A stretch of DNA of 64,000 nucleotides, from NCBI RefSeq assembly GCF_001667275.1, contig NZ_LZHV01000036.1, positions 62,001 to 126,000 on the forward strand, in the 5' to 3' direction. The position numbers were made by a program, and so were the translations under genes. The stretch is from Mycobacterium sp. ACS4054. GTDB taxonomy: Bacteria > Actinomycetota > Actinomycetes > Mycobacteriales > Mycobacteriaceae. The notes under the pieces are model-generated. The model had not been told where the DNA came from and searched no databases. It saw only the letters and a list, made by a program, of their open reading frames with translations. This document shows positions 18,931 to 31,569 of the stretch, piece after piece; within the stretch, counting starts at the first letter, position 1, and the number at the start of each line of letters is the position of its first letter.

Positions 18931-19476
18931 TCAGCCCGATTTCTTAGTCGCGCGGTCCACGCCGTCGCCGCCCTGGACCCCCTCGGCGCCGTCGGATTCG
19001 GGGTCCAACCGGGCCAGCAGCGAGCGCAGATCCTCCAGCTCATGGCGCAGATATTCGCGGGTCACGACCTCGCCGACCGCCAGCCGCACGGCCGCGAGCT
19101 CGCGGGCCAGAAACTCGGTGTCGGCCTTGGTCTGCGCCGCGCGATGACGATCCTGTTCGAGCGCCACCCGGTCCCGGTTTTCCTGACGATTCTGGGCGAG
19201 CAGGATCAGCGGCGCCGCGTAGGCGGCCTGCGTGGAGAAGGCCAGGTTGAGCAGGATGAAGGGGTAGGGGTCCCAGCGCAACCCCACGGCGAACAGGTTC
19301 ACCGCGATCCAGACGAACACGATGACCGTCTGCACCAGCAGGTAGCGGCCGGTGCCGAAGAACCGCGCGATGGACTCGGTGATCTGGCCGACGGCCTCGG
19401 GGTCCAGGCGCGGCGAGTATCTGCGCGACGTCCGCGGGGTGGAAAGCAGCCGGCGCGGTGCCGGGGACTTGCTCAC
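18931..19476 (-). CDS. DUF1003 membrane protein (Rv1231c-like)
   Basis: 181 residues. Two membrane helices (YLLVQTVIVFVWIAVNLFAV and the YPFILLNLAFSTQAAYAAPL region) are followed by LLAQNRQENRDR, the DUF1003 signature. The C-terminal half is a long polar helix, probably coiled coil. Function is unknown. The GTG start overlaps the stop of the MgtE-N/CBS gene (GTGA) and has a ribosome site GGGAGG. This close coupling suggests a shared role, perhaps in divalent cation handling, but that is inference. Confidence 0.82.
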   Translation of the reverse strand: MSKSPAPRRLLSTPRTSRRYSPRLDPEAVGQITESIARFFGTGRYLLVQTVIVFVWIAVNLFAVGLRWDPYPFILLNLAFSTQAAYAAPLILLAQNRQENRDRVALEQDRHRAAQTKADTEFLARELAAVRLAVGEVVTREYLRHELEDLRSLLARLDPESDGAEGVQGGDGVDRATKKSG

Positions 19477-20780
19477 GCGGATCCTCCCAGTTCGTCGAGC
19501 CGCCCGGCGGCGTCGAGCGCCTGCATGTCCACCCGCCAGTCGTGCGGCAACAGGTGATCGAGCAGGTCGTCCACCGTGACCGCGCCCAGCAGGTGGTTCT
19601 GATCATCGAGCACTGGTCCGCACACCAGGTTGTAGGCCGCCAGGTAGCGGGTCACCGCCGCCAGCGGGGTCTCCGGCGTCAGCGTGAGCAGGTCGGTGTC
19701 CACGATGCCACCGACCAGTTCCGCCGGTGCCTCGCGGAGCAGCCGTTGCAGTTGCACACAGCCCAGGTACCGGCCGGTGGGCGTCGCCGTGGGCGGGCGC
19801 ACCACGAACACCATGGACGACAGGGCGGGGGTGAGGTCGGGGTCACGGACGCGGGCCAGCGCCTCGGCGACGGACGTGTCGGGCGTCAGCACCACCGGAT
19901 CCGAGGTCATCAGCCCGCCCGCCGTGTCCGGCGAGTGCGCCAGCAGGCGCCGGACCGGCGCCGAATCGTCCGGGTCCATCCGGGTCAGCAGCATCTCGGC
20001 GTCCGTCGGGTTCAGCACGCCGAGCAGGTCGGCGGCGTCGTCGGGATCCATCTCCTCGAGGACGTCGGCCGAGCGTTCCGTGCCCAGCTCGGAGAGCACG
20101 TCGGCCTGGTCCAGTTCGGGCAGCTCCTGCAGCACGTCCGCCAGCCGGTCGTCGTCGAGCGCCTTGAGCACCTCGTAGCGGCGCTTGGGCGGCAGGCCGC
20201 GGATGGCGTCGGCCACGTCGACGGCCTTCCAGCCCTCGAACTGATCCAGCAGCTGCGCCACGCCCTGACCCGGCAGCGCCAGCGCCGACGGGCTCAGGCC
20301 TTGCACGTGATACCAATCCACGACGTGCACGGGGCCGCGTCGCCCCAGCCGCCGCTGGCTGCGGACGGCGACCCGGCTCACCATCCAGTCGCGGGTGCGG
20401 GTTTGTTCGATCCCGAGGTCGGTGACGACGACGTCCAGGCCGGCCAGTTCGGGCAGCGCGGGATCGTTGACCTTGACCTGCGTGTCGAGCACCTGGCCGA
20501 TCGCCAGCACTTCACCGGGGCGCTGTTCGAAGTGGCGCAGGGAGACGCTGCCGGTGTTGAGGGTGACGGCCTCCGGCTCGATCGCGGCGACCCGAAGCAT
20601 CGGGATGAAGATGCTGCGCCGCGTCGCCAGGTCGACGACCAATCCCAGCACGCGCGGTTGTTGGCGCACGATGCTGATGCTGACCACGACATCGCGGACC
20701 CGCCCGAAGGATTCGCCGAGCGGACCCAGCACCAACATCCGCGAGAGCCGGGCGATGTAGACCCTGTTGACCGATGCCAT
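19473..20780 (-). CDS. MgtE N-terminal plus CBS domain protein (Rv1232c-like)
   Basis: 435 residues. The N-terminal ~150 residues resemble PRC-barrel-like sequence. The MgtE_N superhelix (VADAIRGLPPKRRYEVLKAL, LADVLQELPELDQADVLSEL) spans about 185-285. Two CBS motifs follow (TAGGLMTSDPVVLTPDTSV and AAYNLVCGPVLDDQNHLLGA). In MgtE channels these cytosolic domains sense Mg2+ and gate a C-terminal membrane pore. Here the pore is missing, and the protein ends soon after the second CBS. It may be a soluble Mg2+ sensor acting on a partner. It overlaps the DUF1003 gene by 4 bp. Confidence 0.82.
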   Translation of the reverse strand: MASVNRVYIARLSRMLVLGPLGESFGRVRDVVVSISIVRQQPRVLGLVVDLATRRSIFIPMLRVAAIEPEAVTLNTGSVSLRHFEQRPGEVLAIGQVLDTQVKVNDPALPELAGLDVVVTDLGIEQTRTRDWMVSRVAVRSQRRLGRRGPVHVVDWYHVQGLSPSALALPGQGVAQLLDQFEGWKAVDVADAIRGLPPKRRYEVLKALDDDRLADVLQELPELDQADVLSELGTERSADVLEEMDPDDAADLLGVLNPTDAEMLLTRMDPDDSAPVRRLLAHSPDTAGGLMTSDPVVLTPDTSVAEALARVRDPDLTPALSSMVFVVRPPTATPTGRYLGCVQLQRLLREAPAELVGGIVDTDLLTLTPETPLAAVTRYLAAYNLVCGPVLDDQNHLLGAVTVDDLLDHLLPHDWRVDMQALDAAGRLDELGGSA

Positions 20781-20830
20781 GGGGGAGAGCCTAGGCAGCC
20801 GCGCTCGGTACGGCAGATGCTGGGATGCGG

Positions 20831-21439
20831 CTAACGCGAGTGCATCGCGAACAGGAAGACGATCGTGGTGACCACCAAGGTCGCGACGCCGATGACGATG
20901 CCGGCCACCGCCAGGCCGTAGCCGTCCTGCTGGGTCCGCCGAATCTGGTTGATCGCGACCGCGCCGAGCACGATCGCCACAATCGAGCCGACGCAGCAGC
21001 AGAACACGCCGGTGAACGACGTGACGAGCGAGGCGATCGCGAGCTTGTTCGTGCCCGGTTTGACGCCGCTCGGGGTGCCATAGCCGCCCAGGTAGTCCGG
21101 GGCGGGGTAGTAGCCGCCCGGATACTGCGGCGGCCCGTAGCCGCCCGCCGGCCCTCCGAATTGTGACGGGCCCGGCTGGTAGGGCGCGCCATAACCCGGT
21201 GGCTGGTCATAGCCGGGCGGTGGCCCGTATCCGGCTGGGGGCGGCGGGTATTGGCCCGCGTAGCCGGGTTGGTACTCGATGGGGTAACCCGGGGGCGGAT
21301 ACGCCGGGGGCGGGTAGTCCGGCGCCGGCGGTTCCCACGCGGCCCCCGGCTGGTCCGGGGCCCCGCTGCCGCCGGCGGACGAGGGTTTGGCCTGGTCGTC
21401 GTGGGCGGGGTCGCCGAAGCCGTCGCCGGGCGCTGTCAT
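20831..21439 (-). CDS. Pro/Gly/Tyr-rich DUF4190 membrane protein (Rv1233c-like)
   Basis: 202 residues from ATG 21439. The first ~125 residues are low-complexity, with many PPPGY/GYGPP-type repeats. Two membrane helices follow (LAIASLVTSFTGVFCCCVGS and LAVAGIVIGVATLVVTTIVF) with a short basic loop containing INQIRRTQQDG, typical of DUF4190. Function is unknown. It lies 50 bp upstream of the MgtE-N gene on the same strand. The frame is open 20 codons further upstream, but ATG 21439 fits the family N-terminus (MTAPGDGFG). Confidence 0.8.
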   Translation of the reverse strand: MTAPGDGFGDPAHDDQAKPSSAGGSGAPDQPGAAWEPPAPDYPPPAYPPPGYPIEYQPGYAGQYPPPPAGYGPPPGYDQPPGYGAPYQPGPSQFGGPAGGYGPPQYPGGYYPAPDYLGGYGTPSGVKPGTNKLAIASLVTSFTGVFCCCVGSIVAIVLGAVAINQIRRTQQDGYGLAVAGIVIGVATLVVTTIVFLFAMHSR

Positions 21440-21600
21440 GGTGTTCAACCTAGCCGATGCCGCGTTGGCCGACCGGCGGCGAACCGCCGCGCGTCGCACG
21501 GCCCATCCGGGGGCGATGACGGCTTTGTTTGTGCAGGTCGCTGGCTAGGCTAGGAGGTCCGAGATGTGGCATCGGCCAGGGCGGAGGAGAATGAGCACCA

Positions 21601-24472
<2,872 letters not shown>

Positions 24473-24483
<11 letters not shown>

Positions 24484-25312
24484 CGGGGTAGGCGCCCGGC
24501 GCGCCGCGGTCTGGGCGGTCGTCGACACGGTGGTCGTCGTGTACGCACTCCTTCCGGTGCTGTGGATCTTCAGCCTTTCGCTCAAGCCGACGTCAACGGT
24601 CAAGGACGGCAAGCTCATTCCGTCGTCGGTGTCCTTCGAGAACTACCGGGGCATCTTCCGCGGTGACCTGTTCAGTTCGGCGCTGGTCAACTCGATCGGG
24701 ATCGGGCTGATCACGACCGCGATCGCGGTGGCGCTCGGTGCGATGGCGGCGTACGCGATTGCCCGGCTGAGCTTTCCGGGCAAGCGGGTGTTGATCGGCG
24801 CCACCCTGCTGGTCACCATGTTCCCCGCGATCTCGCTGGTCACCCCGTTGTTCAACATCGAACGCTTCGTCGGCCTGTTCGACACCTGGCCGGGCCTGAT
24901 CCTGCCCTACATCACGTTCGCGCTGCCGCTTGCCATCTACACGCTGTCGGCGTTCTTCCGGGAGATTCCGTGGGACCTGGAGAAGGCGGCCAAAATGGAC
25001 GGCGCCACACCGGCCCAGGCCTTCCGCAAGGTGATCGTCCCGCTGGCGGCGCCCGGGGTGGTGGCCGCGGCGATCCTGGTGTTCATCTTCGCCTGGAACG
25101 ACCTGCTGCTGGCGCTGTCGCTGACGGCCACCAAGGCGGCGATCACCGCGCCCGTGGCGATCGCGAACTTCGGTGGCAGTTCGCAATTCGAGGATCCCAC
25201 CGGGTCGATCGCGGCCGGCGCCATCGTGATCACGGTCCCGATCATCTTGTTTGTTCTAATCTTCCAACGACGAATCATCGCCGGGTTGACCTCTGGCGCG
25301 GTGAAGGGATAG
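24473..25312 (+). CDS. sugB: Trehalose ABC permease SugB
   Basis: 279 residues, MalG-type permease with about six membrane helices. The EAA loop is [20 protein letters not shown] followed by VPLAAPG. I chose ATG 24473, which gives [20 protein letters not shown] and a length near the Mtb protein. It overlaps the sugA end by 11 bp. The stop is 5 bp before sugC. Confidence 0.93.
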
Positions 25313-25317
25313 CTGCG

Positions 25318-26490
25318 ATGGCCGAGATTGTGCTGGACCACGTCAGCAAGAGCTACCCGGACGGCGCCGTGGCGGTGAAGGATCTCAGCATCACCATCGC
25401 CGACGGCGAGTTCCTCATCCTGGTCGGGCCGTCGGGCTGCGGCAAGACCACGACGCTGAACATGATTGCCGGCCTTGAGGACATCTCGTCGGGGGAGCTG
25501 CGCATCGGCGGCGAGCGGGTCAACGAGAAGGCGCCCAAGGACCGCGAAATCGCGATGGTCTTCCAGTCGTACGCGCTCTACCCCCACATGACCGTGCGGC
25601 AGAACATCGCGTTCCCGCTGACTCTGGCGAAGATGAAGAAGGCGGAGATCGCACGCAAGGTGGAGGAGACCGCCAAAACCCTTGACCTGACCGAACTCCT
25701 GGACCGCAAGCCGTCCCAATTGTCCGGCGGGCAGCGACAGCGGGTGGCGATGGGCCGGGCGATCGTGCGCCACCCCAAGGCCTTCCTGATGGACGAGCCG
25801 CTGTCCAACCTGGACGCCAAGCTGCGCGTCCAGATGCGTGGCGAGATCGCCCGGCTGCAAAAGCGGCTCGGCACCACGACGGTCTACGTCACCCACGACC
25901 AGACCGAGGCCATGACGCTGGGCGACCGGGTGGTGGTCATGCACGGTGGCGTCGCGCAGCAGATCGGCGCGCCGGACGAGCTTTACGAGCACCCGGCCAA
26001 CCTGTTCGTCGCGGGCTTCATCGGCTCGCCGGCCATGAATTTCTTCCCGGCCACGTTGACGCCCGTCGGGCTGACGCTGCCCTTCGGGGAGGTGATGCTG
26101 GCGCCGGAAGTTCAGGCGGCAATCGCGAGGCACCCCGCCCCGGAGGACGTCATCGTCGGGGTGCGGCCCGAACATCTCCAGGACGCCGCACTGATCGACG
26201 GCTACCAGCGCATCAGGGCGCTCGTCTTCGAGGTGAAGGTCGACTTGGTCGAGTCGCTGGGCGCCGACAAGTTCGTCTACTTCTCCACCTCCGGGTGGGC
26301 CGCGCAATCCGCGCAGCTCGACGAGCTGGCCGCCGAGGCCGACGCGCACCAAAACCAGTTTGTGGCAAGGGTTCCCGCGGAATCCAAAGCGGCGATGGGA
26401 CAGTCGATCGAGCTGGCGTTCGACACCACGAAGCTGACCGTCTTCGACGCGCGCTCCGGCGTGAACCTGACCAACGCCGGGGAGCCGTGA
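25318..26490 (+). CDS. sugC: Trehalose ABC ATPase SugC
   Basis: 390 residues, MalK/MsmK-type ATPase. Walker [10 protein letters not shown] is at 37-45, the signature LSGGQ at 135-139, and Walker B ends at Asp159-Glu160 ([13 protein letters not shown]). The switch His is in [10 protein letters not shown]. The C-terminal OB-fold regulatory domain begins about residue 235 ([20 protein letters not shown]). The ATG at 25318 follows AAGGGA. The stop overlaps the start of the SUFU gene. Confidence 0.95.
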   Translation: MAEIVLDHVSKSYPDGAVAVKDLSITIADGEFLILVGPSGCGKTTTLNMIAGLEDISSGELRIGGERVNEKAPKDREIAMVFQSYALYPHMTVRQNIAFPLTLAKMKKAEIARKVEETAKTLDLTELLDRKPSQLSGGQRQRVAMGRAIVRHPKAFLMDEPLSNLDAKLRVQMRGEIARLQKRLGTTTVYVTHDQTEAMTLGDRVVVMHGGVAQQIGAPDELYEHPANLFVAGFIGSPAMNFFPATLTPVGLTLPFGEVMLAPEVQAAIARHPAPEDVIVGVRPEHLQDAALIDGYQRIRALVFEVKVDLVESLGADKFVYFSTSGWAAQSAQLDELAAEADAHQNQFVARVPAESKAAMGQSIELAFDTTKLTVFDARSGVNLTNAGEP

Positions 26491-27080
26491 GCCCCGTCCT
26501 GGATCGGGTGCGCGCCCACCTGCACCGCCACTTCGCCGACGCGCAGCCCGATTCGGCGAGCGTGACGTTCCTGGGCACCGAACCGATCGAGGTGTTGCGT
26601 TTCCGCGGCAGCGGAGGGGTGGTCCGTTACGTGTCGCTGGGCTGTTCGCGCTATCCGATGACCGACCCGACGCAGATCGTCGATGACCAGACGCGCGGCC
26701 CGCGCGCCGAAGTCGTGCTCAGCCTGCGCGACCCGGGACCGGTCACCGGCATCGCCCGCAGCCTCGCGGTCCTGGCCGCGACCCCGGCGGTCGAGGGCCT
26801 GGTGTTGACCGCCGACGCGTTGGTCGATCTCGGCTCACCGCTGTGGGCGGCGTCCGCCGGGCCGGTGCCGTTCACCGCGGTGTTGTTGGGGCCCAACAAC
26901 ATCGACGACCTGCCACTGGAACCGCCCCGCGATCCGGTGCAATTCCTCTCGGCGACCCCGATCACCGCGACGGAAGCGGCTTGGGTGCGGTTGAAGGGCG
27001 CCGAGGCCATGCGCCAGGCGTGGCAGAACGACGGCGTGGACGTGTTGAACCCGAATCGCCCTGCCGCACAACCACGTTGA
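26487..27080 (+). CDS. Suppressor-of-fused (SUFU) domain protein
   Basis: 197 residues from GTG 26487, sharing GTGA with the end of sugC. The sequence [20 protein letters not shown] followed by YPM, then [10 protein letters not shown] and [10 protein letters not shown], fits the bacterial SUFU family (PF05076 type). Bacterial SUFU proteins have been linked to toxin immunity and protein binding, but no toxin gene is next to it. I do not recall this gene after sugC in Mtb H37Rv. The 4-bp overlap suggests it is made together with the importer. No signal peptide or membrane segment is seen. Confidence 0.7.
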   Translation: MSPVLDRVRAHLHRHFADAQPDSASVTFLGTEPIEVLRFRGSGGVVRYVSLGCSRYPMTDPTQIVDDQTRGPRAEVVLSLRDPGPVTGIARSLAVLAATPAVEGLVLTADALVDLGSPLWAASAGPVPFTAVLLGPNNIDDLPLEPPRDPVQFLSATPITATEAAWVRLKGAEAMRQAWQNDGVDVLNPNRPAAQPR

Positions 27081-27105
27081 CGCGACCGGGCGTGCGGCCA
27101 CGGCC

Positions 27106-27163
27106 TCGAGCGTGCGCCCAGGGCGGGAAAATCGCGAAATCCTCGCCGTGGAGACACGCTCGA
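27106..27163. repeat. 56-bp palindrome-ended element, copy 2
   Basis: Terminal inverted repeats TCGAGCGTG (27106-27114) and CACGCTCGA (27155-27163) are perfect. The inner CAGGGCG and TCGCCGT blocks sit at the same offsets as in the copy at 11973-12028. It lies between the convergent ends of the SUFU gene and corA, so the RNA could fold into a long hairpin on both transcripts. Confidence 0.7.
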
Positions 27164-27186
27164 ATCCCGAGGCGCACACCGAAAGC

Positions 27187-28290
27187 CTAGAGCCAGTTGT
27201 TGCGCCGGAATTGGAAGTACAGGGCCAGGCAGGCCAGCGTCATCGCGGCCATGATTCCCGGGTAACCCCAGGTCCAGTTCAACTCGGGCATGAAATGGAA
27301 GTTCATCCCGTAGATGGCGGCGACCATGGTGGGCACCGCCAAAATACCGGCCCAGGCGGCCATCTTGCGCATGTCGTTGTTCTGCTGCATCCCGACGCGG
27401 GCCAGCGCCGCCTGGATCAGCGAGTTGAGCATGTCGTCGTAGCTGGTGATCTGGTCCGCGGCCTGGGATTGGTGGTCGGAGACGTCGCGCAGATAGCGCC
27501 GCACCTCCTTGGAGATGAGGTCCTTGTTCTCCACCTGAATCCGATGGAACGCCACCGACAGCGGGCTGACGCACCGGCGCAGCTCGACGACCTCACGCTT
27601 GAGCAGATAGATCGGCTCGACGTCGATCTTGCTGCCCGGCGCGAACGCGACCTCCTCGATGCTGTCGATATCGGACTCGATCAGGCTGCTCACCTCGAGG
27701 TAGCGGTCCACCACGTCGTCGGCGATCGCGTGCATCACCGCGAACGGGCCCAGCCGCAGCTGCTCGGGATCGGCGTCCATCCGCTTGCGCACCTCGGACA
27801 GGCCGCCGTGCTCGCCGTGGCGCACGGTGATCACAAAATCCTTGCCGACGAAGACCATGATCTCGCCGGTCTCCACGATCTGGCGGGCCTTGACCACCGA
27901 TTCGTGCGGGACATAGGTGACCGTCTTGAGGACAAAGAACACCGTCTCGTCGTAGCGCTCCAGCTTGGGGCGTTGGTGTGCGCACACGGCGTCTTCCACC
28001 GCCAGCGGGTGCATCCCGAAAAGGTCCGCGACTTCCTGCATCTCAGCTTGGTCGGGTTCGCGCAGCCCGACCCACACGAACGCGTCCTGGCCGAGCGCCT
28101 CCATCTCGCGCACCTTGTCGCGGGCCTCGGCGTAGCTGAACTTGCCGGGCAGCCGGTGGCCGTCGGCGTAGACGGCGCAGTCGACCAACGTTTCGTGCGT
28201 GGCCTGGGGCTGGGGGTCCGGCTGCGGCGGCTGCGGCTCGTGCGCGAGGGGCCGAAGCGCTTCGGGCAATGCGTCAAAGCCCTGGAACAC
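27187..28290 (-). CDS. corA: Magnesium/cobalt transporter CorA
   Basis: 367 residues. A large cytosolic domain (EDAVCAHQRPKLERYDETVF, VLKTVTYVPH) is followed by a long helix and two C-terminal membrane helices. The selectivity motif is intact as IYGMNFHFMPEL. The protein ends in the basic RRNNWL. GTG 28290 is chosen because GGAGGTGGAT lies just upstream and the start VFQGFDALPEALRP matches Mtb. A longer frame to 28335 or 28467 lacks this support. It is convergent with the SUFU gene and divergent from mdh. Confidence 0.92.
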   Translation of the reverse strand: MFQGFDALPEALRPLAHEPQPPQPDPQPQATHETLVDCAVYADGHRLPGKFSYAEARDKVREMEALGQDAFVWVGLREPDQAEMQEVADLFGMHPLAVEDAVCAHQRPKLERYDETVFFVLKTVTYVPHESVVKARQIVETGEIMVFVGKDFVITVRHGEHGGLSEVRKRMDADPEQLRLGPFAVMHAIADDVVDRYLEVSSLIESDIDSIEEVAFAPGSKIDVEPIYLLKREVVELRRCVSPLSVAFHRIQVENKDLISKEVRRYLRDVSDHQSQAADQITSYDDMLNSLIQAALARVGMQQNNDMRKMAAWAGILAVPTMVAAIYGMNFHFMPELNWTWGYPGIMAAMTLACLALYFQFRRNNWL

Positions 28291-28457
28291 ATCCACCTCC
28301 GATCGCAGCGCAGGTCTGGACGAGCGGTGCTCCATGCTACGCGTCCCGTCTCCCCGAAGCGTGACGATCCGGCCGGAGGTTGGCGGCCGAGCAGGGTGCG
28401 CTAGTTTCGTGCCGAGACCCGAATCTGCATGACTATCTCCACAAGGAGTATTTCGAC

Positions 28458-29447
28458 GTGAGCGCAAGTCCTCTCAAGGTTGCCGTCACCGGCGCCGCCG
28501 GCCAGATCGGCTACAGCCTGTTGTTCCGCCTGGCGAGCGGTTCGCTGCTCGGGCCCGACCGCCCGATCGAGCTGCGCCTGCTCGAGATCGAGCCGGCGCT
28601 CAAGGCGCTCGAGGGCGTCGTGATGGAGCTCGACGACTGCGCGTTCCCGCTGCTGGCCGGGGTCGAGATCGGCGCGGACGCCAACAAGATCTTCGACGGC
28701 GTCAACCTGGCCCTGCTGGTCGGCGCGCGGCCGCGCGGCCCGGGCATGGAGCGCAGCGACCTGCTGGAGGCCAACGGCGCGATTTTCACCGCGCAGGGCA
28801 AGGCGCTGAACTCCGTCGCCGCCGACAACGTCCGCATCGGCGTGACCGGTAACCCGGCCAACACCAACGCGTTGATCGCGCTGAGCAACGCCCCGGACAT
28901 CCCCAAGGAGCGGTTCTCGGCGCTGACCCGCCTGGACCACAACCGGGCGATTTCGCAGCTGGCCCGCAAGACCGGCGCCAAGGTCACCGACATCAAAAAG
29001 ATGACGATCTGGGGCAACCACTCCGCCACCCAGTACCCCGACATCTTCCACGCCGAGGTCGGCGGCAAGAACGCGGCGGAGGTCGTGAACGACCAGGACT
29101 GGATCGAGAACGACTTCATCCCGACCGTGGCCAAGCGCGGCGCGGCGATCATCGACGCGCGCGGCGCCTCCTCGGCCGCCTCGGCGGCGTCGGCCACCGT
29201 GGACGCCGCCCGCTCCTGGCTGCTGGGCAGCCCGGACGGCGACTGGGTGTCGATGGCGGTCTATTCCGACGGCTCCTATGGCGTGCCCGAGGGCATCGTG
29301 TCGTCGTTCCCCGTGACCACCAAGGACGGCGACTGGTCGATCGTGCAGGGGCTGGACATCGACGACTTCTCCCGCGGCCGCATCGACAAGACCACCGCGG
29401 AGCTGGTCGACGAGCGCAAAGCGGTGACCGAGCTGGGTCTCATCTGA
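28458..29447 (+). CDS. mdh: NAD-dependent malate dehydrogenase
   Basis: 329 residues, LDH/MDH type. The nucleotide-binding [15 protein letters not shown] lies near the N-terminus. Active-site blocks are [31 protein letters not shown], the Arg/Asp pair in [14 protein letters not shown], and catalytic His in [12 protein letters not shown]. It interconverts malate and oxaloacetate. GTG 28458 follows AAGGAG with nine bases between. The malic enzyme gene starts 41 bp downstream on the same strand. Confidence 0.95.
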   Translation: MSASPLKVAVTGAAGQIGYSLLFRLASGSLLGPDRPIELRLLEIEPALKALEGVVMELDDCAFPLLAGVEIGADANKIFDGVNLALLVGARPRGPGMERSDLLEANGAIFTAQGKALNSVAADNVRIGVTGNPANTNALIALSNAPDIPKERFSALTRLDHNRAISQLARKTGAKVTDIKKMTIWGNHSATQYPDIFHAEVGGKNAAEVVNDQDWIENDFIPTVAKRGAAIIDARGASSAASAASATVDAARSWLLGSPDGDWVSMAVYSDGSYGVPEGIVSSFPVTTKDGDWSIVQGLDIDDFSRGRIDKTTAELVDERKAVTELGLI

Positions 29448-29488
29448 CCCATTAGGTCTACTAACCGGTAGTCAGTACCCTGAAGCGC

Positions 29489-30688
29489 GTGTCCGAGTTG
29501 ATTGAATCGATACAGACGCGCGCCGAAGCCGGCGCGATCACCGATGCGGAGATCTTCGAGGCACACGTAGGCGGCAAGCTTTCGGTAGGCCCGACGGCCC
29601 CCCTGGACACCCAGCGCGCGTTGTCGATCGCCTACACGCCCGGCGTTGCGCAGGTCAGTCGCGCGATCGCCGCCGACCCCAGCCACGCCGCCCGGTACAC
29701 GTGGGCGAACCGGTTGGTCGCCGTCGTCAGCGACGGCAGCGCCGTGCTGGGCCTCGGCGACATCGGGCCGGCCGCGTCGCTGCCGGTGATGGAGGGCAAG
29801 TGCGCCCTGTTTCAGGCGTATGGCGGCCTGAACGCGATCCCGATCGTGCTGGACACCAAGGACCCCGACGAAATCGTCGAAACCCTGGTGCGGTTGCGCC
29901 CGACCTTCGGCGCCGTCAACCTCGAGGACATCTCGGCGCCGCGTTGTTTCGACATCGAGCGCCGAGTGATCGAGGCGCTGGACTGCCCGGTGATGCACGA
30001 CGACCAGCACGGCACGGCGATCGTCGCGTTGGCCGCGCTGATGGGCGCCACCAAGTTGCTCGGCCGCGACATGACGTCGCTGCGGGTGGCGGTCTCGGGC
30101 GCCGGGGCCGCCGGCGTCGCGTGCACGAATCTCCTTCTGGCGATGGGTGTTTCGGACATCACCGTGGTCGACTCGCGCGGCATCCTGCACCCCGGGCGCG
30201 CCGACATGAACAGCGTGAAGAGCGTGCTCGCGCAGCGCACGAACCCCGACGGCCTGACCGGCAGCATGGCGGAAGCGCTGCGCGGCGCCGACCTGTTCCT
30301 CGGGGTGTCGGGCGGCGTGGTGCCCGAGGAGATGATCGCCACCATGGCGCCCGACGCGATCGTGTTCGCGCTGTCCAACCCCGACCCGGAGATCCACCCG
30401 CAGGTGGCCGCCAGGTACGCGGCGGTGGTGGCCACCGGGCGCAGCGACTTCCCGAACCAGATCAACAACGTGCTGGCCTTCCCCGGCGTCTTCCGCGGGG
30501 CGCTGGACGCGGGGGCGCGCCGGATCACCGAGAAGATGATGGTGGCCGCGGCCGAGGCGATCTTCTCGGTGGTCAGCGACGACCTGGCCCCCGACCGGAT
30601 CGTTCCCAGCCCGCTGGACCTGCGCGTCGGGCACGCGGTCGCCACGGCGGTGGCCCTGGCCGCCGAGCCCGCAGACATCGCGGGGTGA
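29489..30688 (+). CDS. Malic enzyme, short bacterial type
   Basis: 399 residues. Malic enzyme N-domain blocks are [12 protein letters not shown] (catalytic Tyr) and [11 protein letters not shown] (catalytic Lys), with metal-site residues in [12 protein letters not shown] and MHDDQHGTA. The NAD(P)-binding domain has [20 protein letters not shown]. It decarboxylates malate to pyruvate with NAD(P). Cofactor preference cannot be read reliably. It is unlike the long Mtb Mez, and I do not recall it at this position in Mtb. Directly downstream of mdh, it places two malate-consuming enzymes in one run. Its stop overlaps the lpqZ start (GTGA). Confidence 0.9.
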   Translation: MSELIESIQTRAEAGAITDAEIFEAHVGGKLSVGPTAPLDTQRALSIAYTPGVAQVSRAIAADPSHAARYTWANRLVAVVSDGSAVLGLGDIGPAASLPVMEGKCALFQAYGGLNAIPIVLDTKDPDEIVETLVRLRPTFGAVNLEDISAPRCFDIERRVIEALDCPVMHDDQHGTAIVALAALMGATKLLGRDMTSLRVAVSGAGAAGVACTNLLLAMGVSDITVVDSRGILHPGRADMNSVKSVLAQRTNPDGLTGSMAEALRGADLFLGVSGGVVPEEMIATMAPDAIVFALSNPDPEIHPQVAARYAAVVATGRSDFPNQINNVLAFPGVFRGALDAGARRITEKMMVAAAEAIFSVVSDDLAPDRIVPSPLDLRVGHAVATAVALAAEPADIAG

Positions 30689-31554
30689 GAACCGGCTGGC
30701 TGGCGGCGCCGCTGCTCGCCGCCCTGCTCGCGGTGGCCGGCTGCGGGGCCGACGGCGGTGACCACGGCCCCCGACCGGAATTGGTGGTCGGTTCGGCGAG
30801 GGACCCCGAGTCCGCGCTGCTGGCCGGCGTCTACGTCGCGGCGCTGCGGTCCTACGGTTTCGCGGCGCGCGCCGAGAGCGCGGACGATCCGATGGCGCGC
30901 CTGGACTCGGGCGCGTTCACCGTTGTGCCCGCCCTGACCGGCCGCACGCTGCAGAGCCTGCAGCCCGGCGCGACGGCCATGTCCGACGCCGACGTCTACC
31001 GCGCGATGGTGGCCGCGCTGCCCGAGGGCGTCGCGGCGGGCGACTACACGACGGCCGCCGAGGACAAGCCGGTGCTGTTGGTGACCGGCGCCACCGCCAA
31101 GGCCTGGGGCGGCAGCGACGTCAGCGCGGACTTGAGCACGCTGCCGAAGCACTGCGGCGGCCTGAGTCTCGGCACCGTCAGCGGGCGCCGCGCCCCGTCG
31201 GCCGTCGGCAGCTGCCGGCTGCCCGACGCGCGCGAATTCCCAGACGACACAACGATGTTCGCCGCGGTGCGGGTCGGCCAGTTGACCGCGGGGTGGACGA
31301 CCACCGCCGACCCGGGCCTGCCCACCGACCTGGTCACGCTCGTTGACGGCAAGCCGGCGTTGATACGCGCCGAGAACGTGGTGCCGCTGTATCGCCGCAA
31401 CGCGCTGGCCGATCGGCAACTGCTGGCCATCAACGAGGTGGCCGGCGTGCTGGACACCGCGGCCCTGGTCGACATGCGCCGCCAGGTGGCCGGTGGGGCC
31501 GATCCGCAGGCGGTGGCCGGCGGCTGGCTGGCGGAACACCCGCTGGGGCGTTGA
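30685..31554 (+). CDS. lpqZ: Substrate-binding lipoprotein LpqZ
   Basis: 289 residues. The signal peptide ends in the lipobox VAGC with Cys20. The mature protein (PELVVGSARDPESALLAGVY) resembles OpuAC/ProX-type binding proteins for betaine-like compounds. No permease or ATPase gene is adjacent, so the transporter partner is unknown. The GTG start overlaps the malic enzyme stop by 4 bp. The end lies in a 13-bp tandem duplication. Confidence 0.85.
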   Translation: MRTGWLAAPLLAALLAVAGCGADGGDHGPRPELVVGSARDPESALLAGVYVAALRSYGFAARAESADDPMARLDSGAFTVVPALTGRTLQSLQPGATAMSDADVYRAMVAALPEGVAAGDYTTAAEDKPVLLVTGATAKAWGGSDVSADLSTLPKHCGGLSLGTVSGRRAPSAVGSCRLPDAREFPDDTTMFAAVRVGQLTAGWTTTADPGLPTDLVTLVDGKPALIRAENVVPLYRRNALADRQLLAINEVAGVLDTAALVDMRRQVAGGADPQAVAGGWLAEHPLGR

Positions 31555-31569
31555 GCCTGGGGCGTTGAG
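31543..31569. repeat. Short tandem duplication at the lpqZ stop
   Basis: CTGGGGCGTTGAG occurs at 31543-31555 and again at 31557-31569. The first copy holds the lpqZ stop codon. The second fills the gap to the convergent SDR gene. It looks like a recent 14-bp slippage duplication. Confidence 0.8.

Noticed and set aside
29701-30684. N-terminal 328 codons of the long frame that contains lpqZ
   Set aside because: They overlap the malic enzyme in another frame and are Arg/Gly-rich; the lpqZ lipobox fixes the start at 30685.
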